Source: Bacillus sp. JCM 19034 (GTDB lineage Bacteria > Bacillota > Bacilli > Bacillales > Bacillaceae_D). Taken from it: DNA of 64,000 nt. Under the pieces are notes generated by a model. The model was not told the origin of the DNA, did not search any database, and worked only from the letters and a program-made list of their open reading frames with translations. Made by a program: the position numbers and the translations under genes. This document shows, one piece after another, positions 1-8,804 of this stretch (within the stretch, counting starts at the first letter, position 1; each line of letters starts with the position of its first letter). The DNA lies in NCBI RefSeq assembly GCF_001310635.1, contig NZ_BAXR01000006.1, positions 62,001 through 126,000 of the forward strand, written 5' to 3'.

Positions 1-368
1 ACAAAGAAGTATTAGAGGAACAAGAAAGGCACCCTAGAGTGATGATATTATCAACACATTTAGTATCTGAAATGGATTATTTGTTTGATCATGTTCTTAT
101 CTTGCATCGTGGCAACATGTTAGTGAATAAACGATATGACGAGATTATTAGTCAAGGTGCTGCGATTACGGGGGATGTAAATGAAGTTGACCTATTTGTA
201 AAAGGAAAAAAACAATTAAGTACGCAGCAGCTCGGAAAGACAAAGTCGGTAATGGTTTATGGAGAATTAAGTAGTAGTGAACAGCGTATAGCAGAGGAGC
301 GTGGCCTGGAGATAGGTCCTGTTTCTCTACAAGATTTATTTATACATTTAACAGAGGGGGGAGAATGA
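1..368 (+). CDS. ABC transporter ATP-binding protein, C-terminal part (5' end outside window)
   Basis: The open frame enters at base 3 and has no start in the window. The first residues read as the end of a nucleotide-binding domain: the switch histidine lies in STHLVSEMDYLFD, followed by the usual 'VLILHRG' strand. About 70 residues of a variable C-terminal domain follow. Its stop overlaps the start of the membrane gene by 4 bp (ATGA), so this is the energising subunit of a two-gene ABC exporter. The Walker A, Walker B and signature motifs would be upstream. Substrate unknown; the architecture resembles small YtrB-like or antibiotic-type exporters, which is inference. Confidence 0.85.
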   Translation, partial: KEVLEEQERHPRVMILSTHLVSEMDYLFDHVLILHRGNMLVNKRYDEIISQGAAITGDVNEVDLFVKGKKQLSTQQLGKTKSVMVYGELSSSEQRIAEERGLEIGPVSLQDLFIHLTEGGE

Positions 369-1087
369 CTATGGAAATAAACAGAAACTCTATACGATCA
401 AAAGTAACAATGGATTTACTTTCCATTCAATTTAAATGGTCATGCTGGTTTATTCCGATTGTCTTTTTGATCTATCTATGCTCAGTATGGTTTGTCCCTG
501 AAGTTAGAGAACGAGATATTAGCTTTATCGCATTTTCTTATGAAGCATCAAAAATCTATATGCTTGTTATAGGGATTATGGTGTTTTTGGCGATGTTTAG
601 TCATTTTATGAAGTTTGGTGTGACACGTAAAGATTATTTTGTTGGTTCGGCACTTGCAGCGGTTGCTTTAAGTCTTTTCCATATAATTACATCAGCTATT
701 ATCACAACTGTTGTTGGCTTATCTGAAGCGTTTTCAAAAGATTATCATCTATCATTCATTGAACCGAATACACATTTGGTTGTGCTCATTGTTACATTGA
801 GCTTGACCTTAATAAGCTACTATGTTGCAGGGTGGATTATTGCAATTGGGTTTTATCGATACGGAGGTTTGGGAGGTTTGGGATTTATTGTGATTGCCTT
901 GGTCTATATCGCTCTAATTGATATATTCTGGGGAAGAGAATTACTGGATACTCTTTCGACCAATTTACCTATTACGATTTCGCAAATGCCGATCTATGTT
1001 TCCCTCTTTAGCACAGTCATTTTAACCGGAGTTGGATTACTACTCATTCGTAATGTAACGAAGCGAGTTAGGATAAAATTAGAATAG
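365..1087 (+). CDS. ABC transporter membrane (permease) protein
   Basis: 240 residues with about six hydrophobic segments (roughly 25-45, 65-85, 98-120, 135-160, 170-190, 208-228) and basic ends. The start overlaps the stop of the ATPase gene by 4 bp, so the two are translationally coupled. It lacks recognisable motifs other than the membrane layout, as is usual for permeases of small efflux-type ABC systems. It should pair with the upstream ATPase in the cytoplasmic membrane. Substrate not predictable from sequence. Confidence 0.8.
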   Translation: MTMEINRNSIRSKVTMDLLSIQFKWSCWFIPIVFLIYLCSVWFVPEVRERDISFIAFSYEASKIYMLVIGIMVFLAMFSHFMKFGVTRKDYFVGSALAAVALSLFHIITSAIITTVVGLSEAFSKDYHLSFIEPNTHLVVLIVTLSLTLISYYVAGWIIAIGFYRYGGLGGLGFIVIALVYIALIDIFWGRELLDTLSTNLPITISQMPIYVSLFSTVILTGVGLLLIRNVTKRVRIKLE

Positions 1088-1190
1088 TACTGATAAGATT
1101 TTTTAAGGAAAATTTAAAAATATTCATAATTTACAGCAGAATTGGGAAAATGAGTATGTAAGTCAAGAAACTTAGAAGGAGACAAGGATA

Positions 1191-1799
1191 ATGACAGACA
1201 TTAAATTAGCTGTAATTTATTATAGCTCAACTGGTACTAATTATCAGCTAGCCAAATGGGCTGAAGAAGGCGGTAAAGAAGCTGGTGCAGAGGTAAAAGT
1301 ACGAAAGGTTCCTGAGCTTGCCCCACAGGAAGCCATTAATTCAAATGAGGCTTGGAAAGCTCACTATGAGCAAACGAAGGATGTACCTGAAGTCACATTA
1401 GATGATTTAGAATGGGCAGATGCACTTATTTTTAGCGTACCGACGCGCTTTGGTAACGTTCCAGCACAAATGAAGCAATTTCTTGACACAACAGGAGGCC
1501 TTTGGGCAAACGGAAAATTAGTAAATAAGGTTGTCAGTGCGATGGCTTCTGCTTCAAATCCACATGGTGGTCACGAGGCAACAATATTATCGTTATATAC
1601 GACGATGTACCATTGGGGAGCAATTATTGCATCACCTGGTTATACTGATCCTATTCAGTTTACATCAGGTGGTAATCCTTACGGTGTAAGTGTAACGGTA
1701 ACACAGGACGGTAAAATGGTTGAAGATGTAGAAGCTGCTGTGAAGCATCAAGCAAAGCGTACCGTTACAGTTGCCGGTTGGGTGAAACAAGGAAAATAA
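1191..1799 (+). CDS. wrbA: NAD(P)H:quinone oxidoreductase, WrbA family flavoprotein
   Basis: 202 residues, the family's usual length. The N-terminal flavodoxin fold carries the FMN phosphate-binding loop 'SSTGTNYQLA' (about residues 12-21), and the 'VPTRFGNVPAQMKQFLD' segment (about 83-99) is typical of WrbA. A GGHE motif near residue 126 also fits. Members reduce quinones by two electrons with NAD(P)H in the cytosol and limit oxidative stress. The start has an AGAAGGAGAC ribosome binding site. It is transcribed alone and ends at a clear terminator. Confidence 0.9.
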   Translation: MTDIKLAVIYYSSTGTNYQLAKWAEEGGKEAGAEVKVRKVPELAPQEAINSNEAWKAHYEQTKDVPEVTLDDLEWADALIFSVPTRFGNVPAQMKQFLDTTGGLWANGKLVNKVVSAMASASNPHGGHEATILSLYTTMYHWGAIIASPGYTDPIQFTSGGNPYGVSVTVTQDGKMVEDVEAAVKHQAKRTVTVAGWVKQGK

Positions 1800-1805
1800 G
1801 AGTAG

Positions 1806-1850
1806 GTCGTTAGAAAAGAAGCGTGTGCATCTTTTCTAGCGGCTTTTTTA
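1806..1850 (+). terminator. Rho-independent terminator of wrbA
   Basis: Two arms of about 14 nt starting at 1806 and ending at 1843 pair with two G-U pairs around a short loop. The stem is followed by TTTTTT. It lies 6 bp after the wrbA stop. Confidence 0.85.
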
Positions 1851-1919
1851 TTTGTCAATTTAAAGGAAGTTTGTCATTTAATCAAGAATTTAACATAGAG
1901 AAAAAAGTTAGGAGATGAA

Positions 1920-2321
1920 ATGATTATGGCGTTATTTAGCCGAATTGGGTATACGTATTTACCTACTTCGAACATTGATGAAGCAATCGAGTGGTATGTT
2001 AATCAATTGGGCTTTACACTTAAAAGCCCTAAATTTAATGATGGAGTAGGTGTTGTTGCAGTTCTGTCGTTACCGGATGGCTATTCAGTAGTACTATTAG
2101 TTGAGACGAATAATGAAACAAACGCTGCTTTTTCACGAAATGGGAAGCCATTCCAAACGTTAGCTCTCAATTGTCCCGATTTGCCCTATACTCACGAAAT
2201 GTTAAAAAATAATGGCGTCGATGTCAGTGAGATTATCGTAAGAAGTGAGGAGGCAAAATATTTTATTATTAAAGATCCAGACGGTAACTTAATTGAAGCA
2301 GCATGGTCGGTGTGGGATTAG
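1920..2321 (+). CDS. VOC superfamily (glyoxalase/bleomycin resistance fold) protein
   Basis: 133 residues with the two beta-alpha-beta-beta-beta modules of the vicinal-oxygen-chelate fold: 'IDEAIEWYVNQLGF' near the N-terminus and 'FIIKDPDGNLIEAAW' at the C-terminus, where the glutamate is a typical metal ligand. A GGAG at 1911-1914 lies 5 nt before the ATG at 1920, so I prefer this start over the in-frame ATG at 1926. Members are metal-dependent dioxygenases, isomerases or drug-binding proteins; the substrate here is unknown. In the 113 bp before the next gene only a 16-codon frame (2341-2391) is visible, which I do not call. Confidence 0.8.
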   Translation: MIMALFSRIGYTYLPTSNIDEAIEWYVNQLGFTLKSPKFNDGVGVVAVLSLPDGYSVVLLVETNNETNAAFSRNGKPFQTLALNCPDLPYTHEMLKNNGVDVSEIIVRSEEAKYFIIKDPDGNLIEAAWSVWD

Positions 2322-2434
2322 ATTAAGAAGGAGCGTGTATATGAAAGAGGCGAAGGCTATAGACGGTTTATTTTTATCCATACAAGTCTAACGGTTCATG
2401 ATGATAAAAAAATTATGTTAGGGGGATACAGAAA

Positions 2435-3370
2435 ATGAAAGCAATGAAAGAATATTTTATGAAATCAAGTAAATGGATGAAACGATATGCACGACCGCTT
2501 GAGTGTGCGAGGTGGGAATATGAATTTGAAGATGGAACTCGCGAGAATGTCATACATTATTTACGTGCATTTCAAAATGAAGATGGTGGGTTTGGTCATG
2601 GAATTGAACCTGATTTTTGGCAGCCTAATTCTTCACCAATGGCCACATGGGCAGCAGGACAAATGATGATGGAAATAGGCCTTGAACGTGAGCATGACTT
2701 GGTTCGATCAATGATCACGTATTTGCAGCAATCTTTTGATAAACAAAAGGGATTGTGGATGTCCGTTTTACCGGAAACCAATCAGCATCCTCATGCTCCA
2801 TGGTGGCATTGGTCTGAAGGTGTGCAAGAGAACTGGATGTACAACCCATCTGCTGAGCTTGCGGGTTTTCTAATTCATTGGTCCAATGAGGGAAGTGAAG
2901 CAGCACAGCTAGGCTGGAACGTAGCAAAGGATGCTATTGATTATTTGTTCACTGAAGATGAGATTGAGCACCATTTAGTCGCTAATTTTTACGCATTATT
3001 AACTATTTTACAACGGCATGAGGAGGAGGCAGGGAAGCATTCGTTGTCTCTGGCAGATATTTTAGGGAAAATAGCCGAACATATAGTGAAATGCGTTGAT
3101 CGTGATCCCGCTAATTGGGCAACAGGATATAAACCGCTTCCGCTTGATTTTATCCAATCACCAGCTGATCCGTTATGTACTCTTTTTGGGGATTTAGTCG
3201 AACAAAACCTTCAGTTTTATGTTGAGCAATTGTCAGAGGAAGGGACGTGGATTCCATCATGGGAATGGGGCAGTTATCCCGAGGCTTTCCCAGTTGCAAG
3301 ACGGTATTGGCAAGGGATATTACTAATTAATCGGTATAAAGTGTTGAAGTCATTTGGGAGGTTAGAGTAA
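2435..3370 (+). CDS. Conserved protein with alpha/alpha-barrel (prenyltransferase/squalene-cyclase-like) repeats
   Basis: 311 residues, no signal peptide. The N-terminal third has the QW-like motif 'AFQNEDGGFGHGIEPDFW' (about residues 46-63), typical of terpene-cyclase-type alpha/alpha repeat proteins. The tryptophan-rich middle ('PHAPWWHWSEGVQENW') and C-terminus ('GTWIPSWEWGSYPEAF') repeat this character. The DXDD catalytic motif of squalene-hopene cyclases is absent, so a cyclase activity is not supported. RBS GGGGGA about 8 nt upstream of the ATG. Function unknown; a glycan- or lipid-binding or processing role is a guess. Confidence 0.7.
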   Translation: MKAMKEYFMKSSKWMKRYARPLECARWEYEFEDGTRENVIHYLRAFQNEDGGFGHGIEPDFWQPNSSPMATWAAGQMMMEIGLEREHDLVRSMITYLQQSFDKQKGLWMSVLPETNQHPHAPWWHWSEGVQENWMYNPSAELAGFLIHWSNEGSEAAQLGWNVAKDAIDYLFTEDEIEHHLVANFYALLTILQRHEEEAGKHSLSLADILGKIAEHIVKCVDRDPANWATGYKPLPLDFIQSPADPLCTLFGDLVEQNLQFYVEQLSEEGTWIPSWEWGSYPEAFPVARRYWQGILLINRYKVLKSFGRLE

Positions 3371-3534
3371 AGGAGTATTTTATTGGAAATAGAATAAATA
3401 TAACAGAAGATCAGCTTCGCGTGACAGGATCGTTTGGAAGCGAGTGGGGTTTTGATGAGATAGAAGCAGTTCGTCTACAAGAAGAGTTACCGGAAATAAG
3501 AGGCAGATATTTTGGAAGAAGTAACTACAAGTAA
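3370..3534 (+). pseudogene. Remnant of a bacterial PH-domain-like membrane protein
   Basis: A 54-codon open frame with no start codon reads 'GNRINITEDQLRVTGSFGSE' and continues with WGFDEIEAVRLQEELPEI. This resembles the first strands of bacterial PH domains found behind two membrane helices. Both the upstream membrane part and the downstream strands are missing. It starts on the stop codon of the preceding gene. I read it as a decayed or deleted gene; the alternative is chance. Confidence 0.4.
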
Positions 3535-3651
3535 TAGCAAGGTTGAATTAACGTATTACAAATTGTATTGAAGTATTTATATAATTTGTATAGTGATTTA
3601 TGTGTTAATATGGAAAAAGTAAACGGAATTGTAAATAGAGGAGATAAAAAG

Positions 3652-3924
3652 ATGGAAATGACATTCCAAAAGGACCTATGCAAGTCTTTCTTAAAACTCG
3701 TTTTATTCATAATGACTATCATATCTACTTGTTTTGTTATTTGGGCGGGATTTACTGAGAAAGAAGAGTTATTACCATTTTTATTAAGTTTAACGTTGTT
3801 TTTATCAATTAGTAGTTTACGATTAGAAAACAAACATCGAGAAAGAAGGAAGTTTTTTAGAATCATTTTTACTTTATCTTTATTTTCTGTATTATTAGGA
3901 GCTGCACATTTATTGCTTTTTTGA
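3652..3924 (+). CDS. Small membrane protein, unknown function
   Basis: 90 residues from the ATG at 3652, chosen because AGAGGAG (3637-3643) lies 8 nt upstream; longer frames lack a ribosome binding site. Three hydrophobic segments (about residues 10-30, 38-52 and 68-88) are separated by a highly basic stretch ('RLENKHRERRKFFR'). No family recognised. The gene is followed by an AT-rich inverted repeat. Confidence 0.55.
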   Translation: MEMTFQKDLCKSFLKLVLFIMTIISTCFVIWAGFTEKEELLPFLLSLTLFLSISSLRLENKHRERRKFFRIIFTLSLFSVLLGAAHLLLF

Positions 3925-3962
3925 TAATAAATTGAAAGAACAGATACATAAACTGCTACATC

Positions 3963-3994
3963 TTTTATTAAAAGATCAGTTTCTTTTAATAAAA
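3963..3994. repeat. AT-rich 13-bp perfect inverted repeat
   Basis: Arms 3963-3975 and 3982-3994 are perfectly complementary around a 6-nt spacer. It lies between the small membrane gene and the kinase-like gene. It could be a weak terminator of the former or an operator of the latter; there is no T-tract beyond the stem itself. Confidence 0.5.
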
Positions 3995-4032
3995 AATAAT
4001 ATTATTGTAGCTTGTTACTAATGGAGGAATTA

Positions 4033-4907
4033 ATGCAGAGTAACATACATACAGTTGAACTTGATCATGTTACATTCACTTTAAAAGAGGATCATTCGTT
4101 TTCATGGTTACAAGAATTAGGTGAGGTGTTTGCTGTATTTCCTGAGCAGGATTCAGGAAATATTAGCTTTGGTATTGTAAAGAATGGGAAGAAGACTTTT
4201 GTGAAGTATGCAGGTGCAAAAACAGTTCATTATGCTGGACGACCTGAGGAAGCAATTAAACGGCTCAAAACCTCTCTATCAATATACGAGCATTTAAGCC
4301 ATGAACACCTCATTCATTTTCTTGAAGCTATTGAAGTCGAAAAAGGGTATGCTTTGCTATTTGAATGGTTTGCCGGAGAATGTCTACACTCTCATTGGGA
4401 CTATCCTCCTCCACTAAAACAATCACATCCAGATTCACCGTATTATCGCTTTCGCCAGCTATCGATTAAGAAGCGGGTAAAGGCTCTTAGTGATCTATTT
4501 TCATTTCATGTTCATGTTGAAGAAAAAGGTTATGTCGCAATAGATTTCTATGATGGAAGCATATTGTATGACTTTAACAATGACAGCGTAAAGATTTGCG
4601 ACATTGATTTATATCGGCAAAAGCATATGTAAATAAAATGGGCAGATTATGGGGTTCGAAAAGATTTATGTCTCCAGAAGAGTTTCAGCTAGGTGCGAAT
4701 ATCGATGAAAAAACGAATGTATTTAACATGGGAGCAATTGCTTTTGGTTTAGTGGGAGGAGAGCTTGATCGCTCCTATGCAAAGTGGGACGCGAATCTAG
4801 CGTTGTATGAAGTGGCCCTGAGGGCTGTTCAAGAAAATAGAGAAGAGCGTTATCAGTCGGTTAAGGAATTCACTGATGCTTGGAAGGAAGCTGAAATGAA
4901 CTCATAA
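4033..4907 (+). CDS. Serine/threonine protein kinase-like protein (frameshifted)
   Basis: About 291 residues when the frame is restored. The ATG at 4033 is preceded by GGAGG (4022-4026). Kinase landmarks: 'KTFVKYAGAK' (likely ATP-site lysine), 'VAIDFYDGSILYDF' where the catalytic HRD-to-N region would be, 'ICDIDLYR' replacing DFG, 'RFMSPEEF' as the APE motif, and a C-terminal helix with 'ERYQSVKEFTDAW'. The frame breaks near 4627, where one C appears lost (restoring 'QKPYVNKMGRLWG'). Role unknown; because HRD and DFG are altered, activity needs testing. The downstream thioesterase-like gene is close enough for co-transcription. Confidence 0.75.
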
Positions 4908-4960
4908 AGAGTGAAACCGTGAAGGCTCTGCTAGAAAATGCAGGGAAAGGAAAAGAGTAT

Positions 4961-6249
4961 ATGCGAGCAATATTGCAAATTAGTCAGATAGATTCCTATA
5001 TAGATGAAGATGTTGAGATTACAGTGTCAGGGTGTTTAAAGAATGAGAAGGTAACGATCCATGCAACGATGTACGATGAACAAGAAAAGAAATTTTCTTC
5101 CTTTGCGACCTTTATAGCTAATGATGATGGAGTCATTAATGTAGCTACTCAAAAGCCAATCGAAGGAACGTATCACACAGTTGATTGCTCTGGATTATTC
5201 TGGTCTATGGAATGTGTTAATTCTAAGCATGGTGATTACTTTGAAAAAACGAACGCTAATAAAGTAGATATTGAACTGTCCATAACCATTAATGATCAGA
5301 AGCAGGATGCAGTTACGATTCATCGTTACTTTTATAAGAATGATGTCAAAAAAGTAACAGTTCAAGAAGAAACAATTAGGGGTGTGTTATTTCATCCTGA
5401 ACAAAAAGGTCAGTACCTGCTGTGATTATTTTAAGTGGTTCAGATGGCGGAACTCAGGAGCATGCGGCAGCACTATTAGCGTCAAAAGGGTATACGGCAT
5501 TTGCCTTATCTTATTTTGCTGGTGAAGGAGTACCGAAAGACCTTGAAAACATTTCATTGGAATACTTTCAAGAAGCAACGACGTGGCTTAAAAGTCACCC
5601 TTATTCAAATGACGAAATAGGCTTAATTGGGTATTCAAGAGGTGGGGAGCTTGCCTTACTTTTAGCATCGACATTTCATGACTATAAGGCTGTTATCGCT
5701 GGGGCTCCTAGTGCTTATATTACAGCAGGTATGAAAAATGGTATTTTTGCACCGGTACCGTCGTGGAAGTTGGCCAATAATGAGCTGCCGTATATTAAGT
5801 TTAAGTACCGATTCAAAACGATGTTTACGATCTTAAAAAATGGAATAATAAAAAAACCAATATCGTATTTAGCGATTTGGGACAATACATTGAACGATAA
5901 AGAAGCTGTAAAGGACGCGCGAATTGCTGTTGAGAACATCGAAAGTCCGGTTATGTTTATTGCGGGGGGCGATGATCAATTATGGCCCTCAGCCAGATAC
6001 GTTCAACTAATGGAAGAGCGATTAAAGAACACAAATCGGACTAAGGAAGATCACTATTTATACTATGAAAAGGCAGGACACTTTCTAGCCTTCCCGTATA
6101 GCTTTGTTAATTTGCCGGCAAATGTTTATATGCATGTAGGTGGGGGAATGACAATGGACTTTGGTGGTACAAAACCCGCAAACGCGCAAGCTGCTAAGGA
6201 ATCGTGGATTGAAATAGTCAAATTTCTTGAGGAGAATATGAGCCAATAA
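4961..6249 (+). CDS. Acyl-CoA thioesterase / BAAT-family alpha-beta hydrolase (frameshifted)
   Basis: Two-domain protein of about 430 residues. The N-terminal beta-sandwich domain ('SQIDSYIDEDVEITVSG', 'SGLFWSMECVNSK') matches acyl-CoA thioester hydrolase/BAAT N-domains. The C-terminal alpha/beta hydrolase carries the nucleophile elbow 'LIGYSRGGEL', an aspartate in 'GGDDQLWPS' and the histidine in 'KAGHFLAFPY'. The frame breaks near 5419, where one C of CCC seems lost (restoring 'GQYPAVIILSGSDGG'). The start may instead be GTG 4919. Family members hydrolyse or transfer acyl groups from CoA thioesters; here the nucleophile is serine. Physiological substrate unknown. Confidence 0.8.
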
Positions 6250-6464
6250 ATGTAGGAGATGCTTTTGGATTCGGTTAAAACGTTCCTAATTAAGCTTTTT
6301 ATTGATTGTTAGTTGGTTCATATTTGCGATTAGTTTGTATTTTCTTTTTTGAGTTTTTTACTTGCTATTGTACCTTTTCTAATTTCGTTTTATTTTTCGA
6401 GGAAGCTTGATCCACATTCAACTTAACGTTTTTGGGCCTTCCTTTTTACAAAACTAATATGAAT

Positions 6465-6499
6465 GAGGGGTGTCCTTTTAATTTAATTGGACACCCTCT
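6465..6499. terminator. Bidirectional stem-loop between convergent genes
   Basis: 11-bp perfect stem (6465-6475 with 6489-6499) around a T/A-rich loop. It sits between the thioesterase-like gene and the Lrp gene, which point at each other. The 215 bp before it (6250-6464) show no gene or motif I can support. Confidence 0.65.
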
Positions 6500-6507
6500 G
6501 TTATGTT

Positions 6508-6945
6508 TCATTTGCTAGTACGTGGATTCGTTGACACTTGGGAGAAGATAAAGTGTGTGACTGTTTGTGCACAGGGACTAACTTCTTCAATGAATTGCTC
6601 TGCTTTTGAAAGGGTTTCAAAGTTCATTTTAAGCATATAACATGCTTGACCGGCTATACGATAGCAGAACTGCACGTTCGAATGCTTTTGAATAATCTCT
6701 TTAAACGATTGATAATCTCCATTTTTAATTGTTGCTTCCATGATGCATTGGATAGGTAATCCTAATTTTTCATAGTCGATTTCTAATGTATAGCCTTTAA
6801 TAATGCCAAATGACTCCATTTGTTTTACCCGTTCCGCTACAGAAGGGGATGACAAATGCACTCTTCTTCCAAGCTCACTCATAGACAAGCGACTATTATG
6901 ATGTAATTCATCTATAATTTTTCTATCAATTTCGTCTATTTTCAT
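6508..6945 (-). CDS. Lrp/AsnC family transcriptional regulator
   Basis: 145 residues. An N-terminal winged helix with 'DEIDRKIIDELHHNSRLS' and the recognition region 'SSPSVAERVKQME' is followed by a RAM ligand-binding domain (about 65-140; 'IQCIMEATIKNGDYQ', 'GQACYMLKMNFE'). Family members sense amino acids and act as oligomers on nearby promoters. It is divergent from the AhpD-like gene, separated by about 125 bp, so it likely controls itself and that gene. Confidence 0.88.
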   Translation of the reverse strand: MKIDEIDRKIIDELHHNSRLSMSELGRRVHLSSPSVAERVKQMESFGIIKGYTLEIDYEKLGLPIQCIMEATIKNGDYQSFKEIIQKHSNVQFCYRIAGQACYMLKMNFETLSKAEQFIEEVSPCAQTVTHFIFSQVSTNPRTSK

Positions 6946-7069
6946 TTTTAAAAGAAATTCTCCTTTATCTATTTAAAATTAAAAGTAAACAGCTGTGTAA
7001 CGATATGAATTTAATGTAATTCCGACTTTGAGTTTACTATAATTAAAATATAGCAAAGGAGGATTAAAA

Positions 7070-7489
7070 ATGGCAAGAATTAAGGAGTCGCAATTTGGAG
7101 AAACACCCTTTCAGCGTTTGTTAGGGCATAATCGTGAAGTTATGCAAGCGTGGTCTAATCTAGGTGATCTTTTAGAAAAAGAAGGGAGACTTTCTTCTGA
7201 ATTAAAAGAACAGGTGAGAAGAACGTTAGCTCAAGGTAATGGTTGTGAGTACTGCAAAGCAAAGGGGAAGCCAGAACAAGAGAAGTTTGATGAAAAGACA
7301 TCGATTGCAGCTGCGTTTGCTGAAGTATTTCTAAAACAGAAAGGGAACTTATCTGATTCAACTTTTCGCATTTTACAGGAAGCTTTAACTGAAGAAGAAA
7401 TCAGTGAATTGTGTGCGTTTATTTCATTTACGACGGCATCACAATACTTTGGTGCAATGATGAAATTAGAATCTATTGAGAAACCATAG
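7070..7489 (+). CDS. Carboxymuconolactone decarboxylase / AhpD-like protein
   Basis: 139-residue helical protein. The motif 'NGCEYCKAKGKPEQ' supplies the CxxC pair of AhpD-like enzymes, though the family's usual downstream histidine is replaced here (CEYCKA rather than CxxCxxxH). Strong AAAGGAGG ribosome binding site and a TATAAT hexamer at about 7038-7043. The divergent Lrp regulator makes a regulated thiol or amino acid stress gene plausible, which is inference. Confidence 0.7.
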   Translation: MARIKESQFGETPFQRLLGHNREVMQAWSNLGDLLEKEGRLSSELKEQVRRTLAQGNGCEYCKAKGKPEQEKFDEKTSIAAAFAEVFLKQKGNLSDSTFRILQEALTEEEISELCAFISFTTASQYFGAMMKLESIEKP

Positions 7490-7553
7490 TCAAGAGAGAA
7501 GCTTAGGATTTTTAAAAAGTGTATATTAATGGGCAATAAAGGTAGGTGATTTA

Positions 7554-7916
7554 ATGAAAGTGTCAAAGAATGATCTTATTACATCTTACAATAATAAAGC
7601 ATTTGAAAGAGATTCTTTAATCATACCTGAATGGAAGCTTAAAGAACGAGAAACCTTTTTAACATATATGAAAAAAGAAGATTATAATCGCTTACTTGAA
7701 ATAGGTTCTGGTCCAGGACATGATAGCCTTTACTTCAGGCAACAAGGTCTAGTTAGGGATTCTTACAGTCCTAAACGTTTTTTTTCCTTTTATGAGGATG
7801 AGACGATTAAACAGTTGCTTACTCAGTTTTTTCAAATTGAATACTTTTATATTGTTCCTAAGGAGAAGGTTGGTGGAAAATTTCACTTTCAATCTATTAT
7901 TTTGAGGAAGAATTAG
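7554..7916 (+). pseudogene. SAM-dependent methyltransferase with internal deletion
   Basis: 120 residues. The N-terminal part is a class I methyltransferase with motif I 'LLEIGSGPGHDSLYF' (about residues 46-60). Immediately after 'FRQQGL' the sequence jumps to a typical C-terminus ('DSYSPKRFFSFYEDETI' to 'FHFQSIILRKN'). Roughly 90-100 residues that normally carry motifs II-IV and the substrate site are missing, with the frame intact. A functional enzyme is unlikely. The deletion could be real or an assembly artefact. Confidence 0.65.
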
Positions 7917-7972
7917 AACAGGCGTTAATCTAATTTCTTCAAGGAATGGGTGCTTTAAAGGGGGCGTAAATT

Positions 7973-8101
7973 ATGACGGGATCTATTGTGACACGTGAAT
8001 ATCGTTATGATTGGGAGAATCAATATACATATGAAAAAAAGAGGATTCTGCAGATGATTGGTGACAAAATTGTTAGGATCAAACATATTGGGGGGAATTG
8101 A
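7973..8101 (+). pseudogene. N-terminal fragment of a GrpB-family (UPF0157) protein
   Basis: A 42-codon frame reads 'YRYDWENQYTYEKKRI' and then LQMIGDKIVRIKHIG, matching the start of GrpB/UPF0157 proteins, where the next residues are normally STSVPGL. Here it stops after GGN, right at the start of the next methyltransferase. It has a GGGGGCG ribosome binding site. The remaining ~130 residues of the family are absent, so this is a truncated remnant. Confidence 0.6.
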
Positions 8102-8103
8102 GT

Positions 8104-8798
8104 ATGAAGAAGTTCAATTATCAAGAATTTTATGAAAGGGTGGGAAAGGAAAACGGCTGGGATTTTAGTCAAGTACGTGTGTCGTCCGAGGGCGTTGCTT
8201 GGAATTTTTATGATGAGGTCAAGAAACAAGGTCAAAGCGATTCAGTGTTGTTAGATATTGGAACTGGTGGTGGAGAGAATATCATCAATATTGCGTCTTC
8301 CTTTTTGTTTGTTGTAGGGATTGATCTAGCGAGAGGAATGATTGAGACGGCACGATCTAATATACAACAATCGAACGTACCTAATATAAGTTGTTTTGAA
8401 ATGAATGCAGATCAGCTTCAATTCCCAAATGAATTTTTTGATGTTGTTTCGTGCTGTCACGCTCCTTTTTCAGCGAAGGAGATCAGTCGTGTTGTGAATA
8501 AAGGAGGGTTATTTCTAACTCAGCAAGTGGTGAAGAAGATGGACAATTAAAAGAAGGGTACATAAAGAAGCTAGAGGACGCTGGTTTCACTACGATTCAA
8601 TCATTTGACTATAATGCTGTGGAATATTATGAGGGAGTAGAAGATTTGATCTTTTTATTGAAGTATACCCCGATCATTCCGAATTTTGGTCGAGTGCGGG
8701 GAGACTTCGATCAATTAACTCAATTTATAGACAATAATCAAACGGAAAAAGGCATTAGAACCACTGCCAAGCGGTTTATGATTATAGCTAAAAAATAA
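8104..8798 (+). CDS. Class I SAM-dependent methyltransferase (frameshifted)
   Basis: Motif I is 'VLLDIGTGGGENI' (about residues 48-60), followed by 'VVGIDLARGMIETAR' and 'DVVSCCHAPFSAKEI'. The frame breaks near 8529, where one base is lost (restoring 'TQQVSEEDG'). It then continues through 'DAGFTTIQSFDYNAVEYY' and 'EKGIRTTAKRFMIIAKK' to 8798. About 20 residues may also be missing just after the break, compared with the family as I recall it. Substrate unknown. ATG 8104 preferred over TTG 8098. Confidence 0.7.
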
Positions 8799-8804
8799 GA
8801 CTAT

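Noticed and set aside
2341..2391. 16-codon frame with GAAGGAG upstream between the VOC gene and the alpha/alpha-barrel gene
   Set aside because: Despite the ribosome binding site it is very short with no hydrophobic span or known match; not enough support.
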